From Theocolax elegans (lineage: Eukaryota > Arthropoda > Insecta > Hymenoptera > Cerocephalidae), in assembly GCA_026168455.1 (NCBI GenBank), contig CM047428.1:35639255-35703254 (forward strand): DNA of 64,000 nucleotides. The letters run 5' to 3'. Positions 1 through 9,083 of the stretch are shown piece after piece (within the stretch, counting starts at the first letter, position 1; each line of letters opens with the position of its first letter). The notes beneath the pieces were generated by a model that saw only the letters and a program-made list of their open reading frames with translations, did no database searches and was not told where the DNA came from. Made by a program: the position numbers and the translations under genes.

Positions 1-49
1 TTTCACAAAGTTAATTTAGGTGTAATACAAGTTTGTTGCAATTCTTGTA

Positions 50-1372
50 TTGATTCGGAAACAAAAAATGTTTGCAAAAAATTTTTTTTTTTTTTATTAT
101 TTTAACGTCTCTGAAGAATTAAAAAAAACTTCGAATGTAGGGAACACTATAACAGCTATATATGAAATATGGCAATATAGTGTAACTCAGTTTAAACGTG
201 ATGAGAGCAATGATGAAGGTGGACTATTAGTTGAATACACCAATACATTTTTAAAATTTAAACTTTTAACTTTGGGGTTATTAATTGTGATTAAATTTTT
301 TATTCAAAGTATTAACAAATAAAAAACAAAATAATGAAAGGATCTGCGCGAGACAAAGAAATTCAGCAAGAGCGCGACCTTTCTCCAACGGAGTCACAAA
401 TTTAAGCGAGGGCACGAGTCGCTCGCGCGCGCATCGACGCATTAACTACTCTTCCTAGTTGGCGACGCTACAATCGCCCGCGAATCTAACCTCGCAGTAT
501 AAATCGTTTCAGTATAAACAACAAGCGAGTGGATGGCCTACAAATTGTACTGATAATGAATCGCGTGAAAAGTATTTAAAAGAATATGAAACAGAGGAAG
601 GCATACTTTTAGAAAAAGAGAAAATTGAATCTAACCCCGGAATGCGATTTTTAGCTAAACTAGCGTTAAATTCATTTTGGGGTAAATTTGGTCGGAGGCA
701 AAATATGGGTACTACTGAAGTTATTAGAGACAAAAATAGATTAATTGAAATTCTTGAATACAATGTTTTACCGGTTAGTCAGGAAGTTATTTACATAAAT
801 TGGAAGTATAAAGATAATATTTAGAGTTCATTTTCTATTACAAATATTGTTATTGCAGCATATACAACAGCTCAAGCACGACTAAAATTATATTCTTACT
901 TAGAAAAATTACATGGTAGAATATTATATTACGCTACAGACTCGTGTATCTATATAAATAAAAACATTCTAAATGAATACAAGATACCTACAGGGAGATT
1001 ATTGGGCGATAGGACGGATGAATTAAAATGCTACGGAGAAAACATTTCTATTTGTAAATTTGTCTCAGCTGGTCCTAAATTTTATTTTCACATTGTAAAT
1101 ACCCCTAACGGAACTACTCATAAAGTTTGTAAAATTAAAGGTATCACGTTAAATACATCGACTGTGAATACCGTAAATTATGATAAGATTAAAGCTTTCG
1201 TATTAAATACAGATAATGTAATTGAATATAAATATAATGCTATACGTCGTACTGTTTTTCATGACGTTGTAACAAAAGAAGAAACCAAAAAACTAAAGCC
1301 AATAACCTTAAAAGACGGTATGAAAATGAATATATATCATATCCTTATGGTTATAAGAAAATGCGTGTATAA
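50..1372 (+). pseudogene. Polinton DNA polymerase B, C-terminal half (copy 1)
   Basis: This is the 3' half of a protein-primed family B DNA polymerase, the replicase of Polinton/Maverick elements. Recognisable residues start near base 139 (VYEIWQ-like AIYEIWQYSVTQF). The palm motif LALNSFWGKFG (Kx3NSxYG class) is at about 655-690, and the C-terminus ending YGYKKMRV stops at 1372. The N-terminal exonuclease half lies before the window or is lost. The reading is broken by a 251-bp insertion (264-514), a stop at 822-824 and a late frameshift. Motif C reads YYATDS near 929-946, so the first catalytic Asp of YxDTDS is Ala. The second copy at 3188-3687 keeps YYDTDS. The family call is firm from the motifs; the gene is clearly dead. 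Confidence 0.85.
264..514. mobile_element. 251-bp insertion inside polB with 5-bp target duplication
   Basis: The polB reading stops matching at base 263 and resumes at 515. The same five bases, TAAAC, lie at 259-263 and 515-519. Removing the insert and one TAAAC leaves the two polB halves in the same frame, which supports a clean insertion. The insert is AT-rich on the left and CpG-rich on the right (GCGCGCGC around 425), codes for nothing and lacks a GT donor, so an intron is unlikely. A 5-bp duplication fits a solo LTR or similar unit. No family is assigned. Confidence 0.5.
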
Positions 1373-1448
1373 TAATAATAGAAAATATGTATAGTTAATT
1401 TTAAATATAAGTATAGTGTGTTATGTAAATATATATATATATATATAT

Positions 1449-3036
1449 GGGTGGTTCTCTATGACATCGAAGATGAAAAAAATAAATATTGCTATAACTG
1501 TGGAAATATGTTTTAGAGGTATCCAGTAATTCTCCTGAATTTTTTCAGATTTTTTCTGGGCAATTATTTTAAGTTACAGAGAGTCAAAGTTGACATTTTA
1601 GCACTTTTTTTGCATTATATGTCCATTTTCATGAATTTTTAGCTCCCAGGGGATGCATTTTTCACTAAAAACATAAGTATGACTTTTTTTGTAGAATTTT
1701 CCGAACTTTTCATTAAAAATACTTTTAAAGACATAAATGTATGCTGTCACACTCTTGTAAGCCATTTAAACCTTAAATAGTGAAAATCAGCAATTCTGCT
1801 CCGGACTGGGTCTAAATCATTAAGATCACTTATGGTCAAAATATCCGGGAAAAGTGCCCGAAATATTAATAGAAATGTATATTTGTTGCCTTATAACGAT
1901 GAATCTAGTAGCATGATCATTACAAAAAAATTTATGCACTTACCTTGGAATGGTAGAAAAGTATCTCCACTTGTTTCAGTATCCATCTAATCCCCTGTAA
2001 GCTGCTAAAAATACAAATATTATTATAAAATTATAAAAAATTATTTTTTAAACATTTATAATGCTGGATTTTTAGTTTTACATCCCTTACAAGAATTATA
2101 ATACTAATCTGAAGGATTACTATAAAAGTATCAACATTATTATTTTTATTATTCAGCAATACATTGTTTAGATTTCACAAACTTGTCACTGTCACGTTAT
2201 CATATTATTCATTATAATTATATATCCGATTTATTTATATATCTTTTGTATTAAATACGTATATTCAGTTATTGTAATAATGTTGTTTATATATTTATAG
2301 TAATCCTTCAGATTAGTATTATAATTCTTGTAAGGGATGTAAAACTAAAAATTCAGTATTATAAATGTTTAAAAATTAAATTTTACATTTGTATAATAAT
2401 ATTTGTATTTTTAGCAGCTTACAGGGGATTAAATGGATACTGAAACAAGTGAAGATACTTTTCTACCACTCCAAGGTAAGTGCATAAATTTTTTTGCAAT
2501 GATCATGGTAATAGATTCATCGTTATAAGGCAACAAATATACATTTCTATTAATATTTCGGGCACTTTTCCCGGATATTTTGACCATAAGTGATCTTAAT
2601 GATTTAGACCCACTCTGGAAATTTTTAGGCAGTTTTTGACTATAAAAAGACATCTTTTAGACAGTATTAGGTTACCAGAGTCCGGAGCAGAATTGCTGAT
2701 TTTCACTATTTAAGGTTTAAATGGCTTACAAGAGTGTGACAGCATACATTTATGTCTTTAAAAGTATTTTTAATGAAAAGTTCGGAAAATTTTACAAAAA
2801 AAGTCATACTTATGTTTTTAGTGAAAAATGCATCCCCTGGGAGCTAAAAATTCATGAAAATGGGCATATAATGCAAAAAAGTGCTAAAATGTCAACTTTG
2901 ATTCTCTGTAACTTAAAATAATGGCCCAGAAAAAATCTGAAAAAATTCAGGAGAACTACTGGATACCTCTAAAACATATTCCCACAGTTATAGCAATATT
3001 TATTTTTTTCATCTTCGATGTCACAGAGAACCACCC
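1449..3036. mobile_element. Foldback element with ~0.7-kb inverted arms
   Basis: The left arm (about 1449-2128, beginning GGGTGGTTCTCT) reappears as its reverse complement in the right arm (about 2297-3036, ending AGAGAACCACCC). About 170 bp of AT-rich loop separates them. The arms are similar but not identical, and the right arm has about 75 extra bases near 2610-2685. Simple (AT)n flanks both ends. The element sits between two copies of a polB fragment. Each arm carries an exon-like module (listed separately). No transposase is seen, so this is a non-autonomous foldback or long-TIR DNA element of unknown superfamily. Confidence 0.75.
2413..2475 (+). other. Exon-like module conserved in both foldback arms
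   Basis: In the right arm a TTTTTAG/CAG acceptor-like site is followed by an ATG (2433) opening 14 codons (MDTETSEDTFLPLQ), then CCAAG/GTAAGTGC, a strong donor. The left arm holds the same arrangement on the minus strand near 1942-2008, with only a few substitutions. Keeping an ATG and a consensus donor in both arms suggests they derive from the 5' exon of a once-autonomous transposon gene. The function is not recognised. Confidence 0.4.
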
Positions 3037-3144
3037 ATATATATATATAATAATGAAGTATAAATAAAAATATTATTTTTTATGTTCCAGATAATAATGC
3101 TTTGCTCAATTTAACTAATACATGCTGTAAATAATACAAAAATA

Positions 3145-3187
3145 CATTAGAAGGATTAGCATGGCACAAGGCTTTGCACGCATTAAT
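3145..3187 (+). repeat. 43-bp direct repeat, left copy
   Basis: This 43-bp stretch (starts CATTAGAAGG, ends ACGCATTAAT) is identical to 3688-3730. The two copies exactly bracket the second polB fragment. In the frame of the downstream ORF it reads as coding (LEGLAWHKALHAL). That is what one expects if a polB fragment was pasted into that ORF with duplication of 43 bp of target. Confidence 0.85.
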
Positions 3188-3687
3188 GTTTTACCGGTTA
3201 GTCAGGAAGTTTTTTATATAAATTGGAAGTATAAAGATTACGTTTACAGTCCATCTTCTATTACAAATGTTATTGCAGCATATACAACAGCTCAAGCACG
3301 ATTAAAATTGTATTCTTACTTAGAAAAATTACATGGTAGAATATTATATTACGATACAGACTCGTGTATCTATATAAATAAAAACACTCCAAATGAATAC
3401 AAGATACCTACAGGGAGATTATTGGGCGATATGACGGATGAATTAGAATGCTACGGAGAAAACAGTTATATTTGTAAATTTGTCTCAGCCGGTCCTAAAT
3501 TTTATTCTTACATTGTAAATACCCCTAACGGAACTACTCATGCGGTTTGTAAATTTAAGGGTATCACGTTAAATTCATCGACTGTGAATACTGTAAATTA
3601 TGATAAGATTAAAGCTCTCGTATTAAATACAGATAATGTAATTGAATGTAAATATAACACTATACGTCGTACTGCTTTTCATGACGC
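3188..3687 (+). pseudogene. Polinton DNA polymerase B fragment (copy 2)
   Basis: This 500-bp segment matches polB copy 1 at 765-1266 and is open throughout. It covers the palm/thumb region with an intact motif C, YYDTDS (about 3349-3366), and stops abruptly at the TAFHDA residues. It is bracketed by the identical 43-bp repeats. Both ends are cut mid-domain, so it is not a functional gene even though its reading frame is intact. It probably arose by segmental duplication or repair within the same Polinton rather than as a separate Polinton insertion. Confidence 0.8.
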
Positions 3688-3730
3688 CATTAGAAGGATT
3701 AGCATGGCACAAGGCTTTGCACGCATTAAT
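3688..3730 (+). repeat. 43-bp direct repeat, right copy
   Basis: Identical to 3145-3187. Together they bound the inserted polB fragment. The right copy is continuous with the open frame that follows, which suggests it is the original context. Confidence 0.85.
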
Positions 3731-4190
3731 AATTTTAAAGGAAAATAGTTATAAGAGCGAAGAATGCATTATAAAATATAACAAAATGTTAAAAATGTTA
3801 AAAAAAATTGTCAAAACTTTTAATTTACATATATCTTATCAAATGAATTTTGAATGTTGTTGGAAAGTTTGTGGTGTATGTGATATGTTAGTGTGCGAGA
3901 CTGATGATTGCGAACGCGTAAAAAAAAATATTGTACTCAACGATATTGTAACTCGCGAGAACGTACACGTAACAAAAATATTGCAAACTATAGAAGTGAG
4001 AAAAATAAATTCTTTGCATTTAACAATAGATAATATTAAGTCTCAAAATATGTTGAATGAAAATCCTCATTGTCCGATTCATATGGACAGTACGCGATAT
4101 TTTTATTCGTTTAACAATGATAATAGTTTAAAAAAAATTGTATATCAGTGTATTGTTGTAAATCTGTATAAATTATATTCTGAACAATAA
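3688..4190 (+). CDS. Unrecognised Polinton-region protein
   Basis: An open frame continues from the right 43-bp repeat to a stop at 4188-4190, about 165 residues. It is Lys/Asn-rich and contains a small Cys cluster (CCWKVCGVCDMLVCETDDC, about 3854-3910) and a later CPIH motif. Its true start is unclear because the polB fragment interrupts it. The same frame can be followed faintly upstream of 3145 but meets a stop. Its position between polB and the packaging ATPase suggests a Polinton gene. I do not recognise the family and assign no function. Confidence 0.45.
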
Positions 4191-4252
4191 TAAATAAATA
4201 TATGTATATTGTAACGGGGTACGGATTGAATATAAGGAATAAAAAAATCAAC

Positions 4253-4340
4253 GAAGGTATCGGGGCGCGAACCCACGATCCCGGGAGCGCGAGGCAGAAG
4301 CCTCATCACTGCGCTACCATTCGCAATTATCCCGGCTAGT
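4253..4340 (-). promoter_or_regulatory. tRNA-like body with Pol III A and B boxes, 3' LTR
   Basis: On the minus strand the LTR contains GGTAGCGCAGTGATG (A-box pattern TRGCNNAGTNGG, one mismatch) and about 45 nt further GGGTTCGCGCCCC (B-box pattern GGTTCGANNCC). A CCTC/GAGG-rich arm lies between them. This is a degenerate tRNA-type internal Pol III promoter lying inside an LTR. Confidence 0.6.
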
Positions 4341-4889
4341 CGACTTGGTCCTATCGACGAACGTCGCCGATAATTCAGGGACCTAACCTGCGCCGACACT
4401 CGAAAATCCGTACTCGTTATATCCCCCACCCAAACGCGACCGACGCCCTCGGGGAGCCGTTTGATCACTTCGATCACCTGGGCTAGAGAGGCGAAGGTTG
4501 TCCCTGCTCGACCGGTGTCAAGAAGACCGTTTTCTGAGCACCGGGAGCCTCGTTAGGGATAGCCGTGCGTTTGCACCACCACGCTTGAGATCCCAGAAAC
4601 TCAAGCTCCCCTACGTCTAGTGCCAACTTTGGAGGTGTACTGCGTATATGTATACACACTGTGGACCGAGAAACACAGGCTTTTCTCCTACAGTCGTACC
4701 TCCGCACTTTTGACGTTCTCGCGGGGAAATCCACCGGGACTGTGGTGGTGGGGATGGGAGTTTGTGACCGACATTGGTCGAGAATCAGCCAGGCGAAGAT
4801 AAATTTCTTCGTCTCTTCTGGCAAGTGGGTTTTTGAGTTGGGCGCCATTAACGGGGTACGGATTGAATATAAGGAATAAAAAAATCAAC

Positions 4890-4977
4890 GAAGGTATCGG
4901 GGCGCGAACCCACGATCCCGGGAGCGCGAGGCAGAAGCCTCACCACTGCGCTACCATTCGCAATTATCCCGGCTAGT
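4890..4977 (-). promoter_or_regulatory. tRNA-like body with Pol III A and B boxes, 5' LTR
   Basis: Same as the 3' LTR copy. The single base difference between the LTRs falls here and makes the A box a perfect TAGCGCAGTGG. The B box is unchanged. Confidence 0.6.
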
Positions 4978-5053
4978 CGACTTGGTCCTATCGACGAACG
5001 TCGCCGATAATTCAGGGACCTAACCTGCGCCGACACTCGAAAATCCGTACTCG

Positions 5054-5058
<5 letters not shown>

Positions 5059-5090
<32 letters not shown>
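5059..5090. repeat. (AT)n microsatellite
   Basis: Simple alternating AT directly abuts the right LTR of the miniature element. Similar (AT)n tracts flank the foldback element and lie at 11817-11838. Confidence 0.9.
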
Positions 5091-5092
<2 letters not shown>

Positions 5093-5448
5093 CTATAAAT
5101 TATGATAATATGTATTATTTAAATATTTTCACTCCCTCTATTCTTTCTATCCACATTATTAATAAAAAATTTATTTAATAAATTCAGTATTTTAATGCAT
5201 AAATTACATTCCAATTATTTTTAAAATTGTATTATAAATTCATACTTTTATTTCAAACAAGCTTATTCTTGTTTGTTTATTAAATATCAGCTTATAAATA
5301 TATCTAAGCTAATACCCGCGGTTCAGTACGCTAGATTCTTTCGCCGCGTATGTAGGAATATTAGCTGAACTCTCGTACGTATCCGCCCGTGTGTCCCTCC
5401 GCGGTTAGAAACAAGCTTAAATTTAGATTTTTTATTGTTATTTTTAAA

Positions 5449-5748
5449 ATGATATCATGGACATCAATGATTTGTGGACCCAGGGGATGTGGTAAAACGT
5501 ACTTTGTTAAATGATTTTTCCGACAAATTATCAAAATGTCCGATACCGTTTTTGCCCGTAAACTATTGTATTACTCAGAGTGGCAAGACGGGTATTTAGA
5601 ATATGGTAGAGATGTAGAGTTTCACGAAGGGTTACCTCTAAACGGGGATTTTGCGTCGGATTCTCGTCCAAAGTTGGTAGTGATCGATGCACCAAAAAAT
5701 GTAAAGAGAGGTGTTTCTTCTCGTGACCTATCAGTATTGCATATATAA
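5449..5748 (+). pseudogene. Polinton FtsK/HerA-type packaging ATPase, fragment
   Basis: An ATG at 5449 opens a frame with a Walker A motif CGPRGCGKT (about 5473-5502), then a stop and frame change. A second open stretch (5536-5748) contains hydrophobic KLVVID (Walker B-like, about 5671-5690) followed by SRDLSVLHI, which resembles the SHHRNLSV segment of Polinton ATPases. Polinton genome-packaging ATPases are around 200-250 residues. Here the end and part of the middle are missing. The annotation rests on the P-loop, the Walker B context and its place between polB and the structural genes. Confidence 0.65.
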
Positions 5749-6107
5749 CGGCTCCGACAAGGTCGAAAAAGTCACTCGATCCCAAAACAGCAAACGTACT
5801 GCATGCTCTATATCATTTAAACAATTGTCAAAGGAATGCTGTATCAAAATTAGCTGATCGTAGAATAATCAAAGGTATATGCGAATGTGCATTAAATATT
5901 TTAAAATGCAATGTCTCACTCACTAATACACAGAAAGCTAAACTATCTAAACATAAACACGTATTACGTAAATTGTCAAATAAAAATTCTACGTCGTGGA
6001 AAAGTAAGAAACGTTTGATTGTACAAAAAGGGCACGGTTTCTTAACAACACTACTTGCACCTGTACTAGATACAGTTTTGTCAGCTCTCATTCCTTCCTG
6101 TTCATAA
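5748..6107 (+). pseudogene. Small basic virion-like Polinton protein, start codon lost
   Basis: An open frame runs about 119 codons from ACG at 5748 to TAA at 6105-6107. Its first codon overlaps the ATPase stop (TAACG), which suggests an ancestral TAATG stop/start overlap now mutated. The product is basic (KHKHVLRKL, KSKKRLIVQKGHGF) and ends in a hydrophobic tail (LLAPVLDTVLSALIP). That pattern fits small Polinton/adintovirus proteins placed beside the ATPase and often compared with adenoviral core or minor virion proteins. With no in-frame ATG it could easily be missed by gene finders. The functional call is inference. Confidence 0.55.
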
Positions 6108-6116
6108 ATATCTAGA

Positions 6117-6914
6117 ATGCAAAATACACGCAAATTAGTTCTTATACCTCAAGACAGTTTGGACAAGCTTAATAGAGTAAACGATTATAGAGTACAAACT
6201 CCTGGTAATCATTTGTCACGATTAGATACTCAAATAAATGAAATATTAAACTCGAACGAGCTAGATGAACGCACTAAATGGTCAAAATATCAGCAAGTTT
6301 TACAACGTTACTAATCATATTTAGAAAACTTAAAGAAAAGTATTAATCAACAAGATTTAGCAAACGAAAATGAATTAAAAAATGGTATTAATATTGACAC
6401 AATAACATTATCAGTTCCTTCAACTTATAGACGTAGAGCCGAATTATTAATGCGTTTCCTGCAAAACCCTAGCATAAGATCTAGAATATCTTGGAATAAT
6501 AAAGGCACAATCACTATAGACGGTACGGTTCTTGAAGAATCAAATATTGTAGATCTTGTAAATGATGTAAGAAAAAGAAAAAATGTAAAAGCGATTGGTC
6601 GTGAACAGTTTGCATGGTTTCTACGAGATATTGGAATACCATTGTAATGTGTAGGCAATGATTCATTTAACCAACAAGGACAGTTATTTATTTCAAATAA
6701 ATCGTCCTTTTCATCACCCCAAACGAGTTTCACAAATTCCAAAATACACGCGTTAACACCGTTGCCTACGAGACATAGAAATAACTCTACTCTGACTAAT
6801 AGTTTTGATAACAGTGAAAATACTCTAATAAGTAGATAGCTAAATTTGAGTAATAATAATGATTCATTTTCGGTAAACACGTACGAGATCAAAACACAAC
6901 AAAAATTCTGCTAA
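6117..6914 (+). pseudogene. Conserved Polinton protein with three in-frame stops
   Basis: ATG 6117 (MQNTRKLVLIPQDSLDKLNR) opens one reading frame that runs to a TAA at 6912-6914 without any frameshift. It is cut only by stops at 6312, 6645 and about 6834, all explainable by CAA/CAG to TAA/TAG. The middle (RRAELLMRFL...ISWNNKGTITIDG...IVDLVNDVRKRK) resembles a protein regularly found between the ATPase and integrase in insect Polintons. The C-terminal part is Ser/Asn-rich and likely disordered. Biochemical role unknown. Loss by point nonsense mutation alone indicates relatively recent decay. Confidence 0.6.
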
Positions 6915-6974
6915 AAATCTTCAAAAAGGAAACGGTGGTTGGTTAAGTTTTTAACTATAATAGGTAATGTTTGA

Positions 6975-7852
6975 AAAGATGGTAAAAACAAAATTTAATT
7001 TATTACACAAGGTATATTAAGATCCTAGTAATAATGCTGGATATGCAGGAGCTTACAGAGTAGTTGATTGAAAAAGAAAATTGATAAATAGTTACAAACT
7101 CAAGATGCCTATACTCCTCATAAACCTATACGTAAAAAATTTCCACGTCTTCATTATAATGTAGAAGAAATCGATTCTGTATGGGAGTGTGATTTGATTG
7201 AGCTTACATCTTTAAAAACTTATAACGATGGATTTGCATATTTATTAGTAGCGATCGATGTATTGAGTAAATATGTTTGGGTTGAACCATTGAAAAATAA
7301 AATGTGTTTTACAGTTACACAAGCATTTCAGGATATTCTTTCGCGAAGTAGCAATAGATTACCAAGAATTTTACAATCCGACAGGGGATGTGAATCTTTA
7401 GGTTCACCTATGCAGAAATTGTTAAAATCACTTAACATAAAACACAGAGTAGCCCGAAATCCTGACGTTAAAGCAGCTATTGTTGAAAGATTTAATTGAA
7501 CTCTAAAACAGAAAATGTGGCGTTACTTTACACATCAAAATATATAAAGATGGCGCCTGCAATTGTAACAATATTTAATGTACACGTAGCAAAGAAAAAT
7601 ATGGATTCACTATACGAAATAAATGAGAAAAAACTTAAATATGCCGTAGGAGATCTTGTACGCATCAGTCGAACTAAAGGCATCTTCGAGAAAGGATATA
7701 TGGCTAACTGGTCTGAAGAGATTTTTAAAATTATTAGAGTCTTAAAACGTAGAACCTCCTGTATACGAAATAGAAGACTTAAATGGTGAAATCATAGACG
7801 GTATATTTTACGTAGAAGAACTCTCAGTTATACGTAAAGATTTGCAGACAAT
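6975..7852 (+). pseudogene. Polinton retroviral-type integrase, frameshifted
   Basis: DDE integrase of Polinton/Maverick elements, which inserts the element's DNA. Coding similarity begins near 6990 and includes KKFPRLHYNVEEIDSVWECD upstream of an open stretch (7194-7499). The three catalytic acidic residues are visible: Asp in WECDLIEL (about 7188), Asp in LQSDRG (about 7378) and Glu in AAIVERFN (about 7485). A frame change at about 7497 separates the core from the C-terminal part (LKYAVGDLVRISRTKGIFEKGYMANWSEE), which resembles the SH3/chromo-like tail of these integrases. Upstream stops (about 7017 and 7069) and the frameshifts make it a pseudogene. Confidence 0.8.
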
Positions 7853-7859
7853 AAAGTTG

Positions 7860-8570
7860 CGGGGATCGTGGGAAGTTGGTTTAGCAGAAATTCATTTTTC
7901 CCGTTCATTCTTGCAGTGACGGGAAGACGAAAGAGAAATAACGTCAATATCCATTTTATCACCAGTGTATAGAGATGCCTTTAAAGCTGACATAGTTGAC
8001 ATACAAAATAGATCTATACTTATACCTTACGGTATATATCCAAATGTTACAAAGTTTTTCGAAAGGTTAAATCGAGCATTAATAAATACTCATATTAGGT
8101 TTAATCTTTCCTCTGAATATAACAATACTTACGTATATGCCGAGAGGGTGTGTAACCCTGATACATGTAACCATGATCATTCTCTAACAATAAGTCGCAG
8201 CGTTTTAGATATTCTTGGTTTTACTGATGTTAAAGAATATTTAAAAGTAAACTACAATCCATCTTATGCGTCGCGTCCGACAAATGTCTTAAATGCCTTA
8301 CCATAACATTTATACATTTATTCGGATATTACAGAACCCTGTATTGTAGGTGATGCTCAAACATCTTTGGTACGTGTTGTACTAGTAAAATATAAAGACT
8401 ACGTATTTGCATCAAATCAATATCAAATTTTTGCACCTATAAATTACACACCTCTTGTTAGAAACTGTTTCCGAATAGTTACGATTGATATAAGAGATTA
8501 TCTTGGTCGTGTAATACTATTCGAGTGTGGAACGTCAACCGTGATACTTCATTTTCGTCAAGTTGAATAA
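7860..8570 (+). pseudogene. Putative Polinton minor capsid (penton-like) protein
   Basis: Open stretches at 7965-8306 and 8367-8570 lie in register with one gene. The beginning (GSWEVGLAEIHF, 7866-) and the later segments YIYSDITEPCIVGDAQTSLVR, PINYTPLVRNCFRIVTIDIRD and the terminal VILHFRQVE match the pattern of the roughly 400-residue protein encoded upstream of the capsid gene in insect Polintons. That protein has been proposed as the minor capsid/penton component. At least one stop (about 8304) and one frame change break it. Structural assignment is from family knowledge; the fold is not provable from this fragment. Confidence 0.55.
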
Positions 8571-8582
8571 TAATATTACACA

Positions 8583-8885
8583 ATGACTCACTACATTGAC
8601 TATTATGAGAATCAGGTCGGAAATGGCGGTATTGAGCATGCTTATATTGGATCACCTTATCAGAGAAGCCATGGAGGTATTGGTCAATTTCTTAAAGGTA
8701 TTTTCCATAAGGTTTTATCATTCATAAAGCGTGGTGCTCGCGCAGTCGGTAAAGAAGTTTTAAAAGCTAGTATAAATGTTTTGGACGATGTAAGCAGCAA
8801 TAACGTATCATTTAAAGAGTCATTACGTAATCGAGCTCGTGAATCTGGTAATAATTTAAAGAGAAAAGCTGAAGAAAAAATATAG
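8583..8885 (+). CDS. Small Polinton virion-associated protein, intact
   Basis: An uninterrupted 100-residue ORF begins MTHYIDYYENQVGNGG 12 bases after the previous gene. It has a Gly-rich N-terminus (IGSPYQRSHGGIGQFL), an amphipathic segment (IFHKVLSFIKRGARAVGKEVL) and a basic end (NLKRKAEEKI). Proteins of this layout recur immediately upstream of the Polinton capsid gene. They have been compared with membrane-active minor virion proteins such as adenoviral pVI, and that comparison is inference here. It is one of the few undamaged ORFs of this element. Confidence 0.6.
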   Translation: MTHYIDYYENQVGNGGIEHAYIGSPYQRSHGGIGQFLKGIFHKVLSFIKRGARAVGKEVLKASINVLDDVSSNNVSFKESLRNRARESGNNLKRKAEEKI

Positions 8886-8889
8886 TCTT

Positions 8890-9081
8890 ATGGAAGGATC
8901 TGGTTATAAAAGAAGTAAAAGTGGGAGACAAACTCAGTCCAGAGGTCGGCGTCGTGTGATACACGTCTTTACGCGTGAATTAAAAAGACGTTCCAAACGT
9001 TCAGTTAAAAAAAAGAAGAAGCAGAAACAAATTAAGAATAGTAAGAAACGCTCGGTATATGACATATTCGGACCTGCGTAA
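8890..9081 (+). CDS. Small highly basic Polinton protein (core-like)
   Basis: 63 residues, ATG at 8890, four bases after the previous stop and two bases before the capsid ATG at 9084. It is very rich in Lys/Arg (RSVKKKKKQKQIKNSKKRS), includes a GRRR run and ends VYDIFGPA. This suits a DNA-condensing virion core protein. The tight spacing with its neighbours supports a real gene block. Confidence 0.55.
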   Translation: MEGSGYKRSKSGRQTQSRGRRRVIHVFTRELKRRSKRSVKKKKKQKQIKNSKKRSVYDIFGPA

Positions 9082-9083
9082 AC

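Larger units (their letters stand above)
4212..5058 (-). mobile_element. Miniature LTR retrotransposon (TRIM-like) with tRNA-like LTRs
   Basis: Two 210-bp direct repeats (4212-4421 and 4849-5058) differ at one base and enclose 427 bp. Read on the minus strand, one base after the 5' LTR comes TGGCGCCCAACTC (4847-4835), a primer-binding-site pattern complementary to a tRNA 3' end ending in CCA-type TGG. Just before the 3' LTR lies the purine run GGGTGGGGGA (4431-4422), a polypurine-tract candidate. The interior encodes no gag or pol domain. LTR + PBS + PPT with a tiny interior is the definition of a TRIM. The LTR ends form a 16-bp inverted match (TAACGRGTACGGATT) rather than TG...CA. The flanks are TA-rich and no exact target duplication is evident. 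Confidence 0.7.

Noticed and set aside
2429..2653. Minus-strand 74-residue ORF in the foldback arm
   Set aside because: It is antisense to the exon-like module and has no counterpart of equal length in the other arm.
4145..5036. Minus-strand ORFs across the LTRs (110 and 62 residues, nearly identical ends)
   Set aside because: They are two readings of the same LTR and include the tRNA-like part. No protein family is recognised.
8583..9081. Bacterial-style operon or contamination
   Set aside because: Tight gene spacing here is normal for Polintons. The flanking sequence is eukaryotic TE DNA with introns and SINEs, and no ribosome-binding sites are seen.
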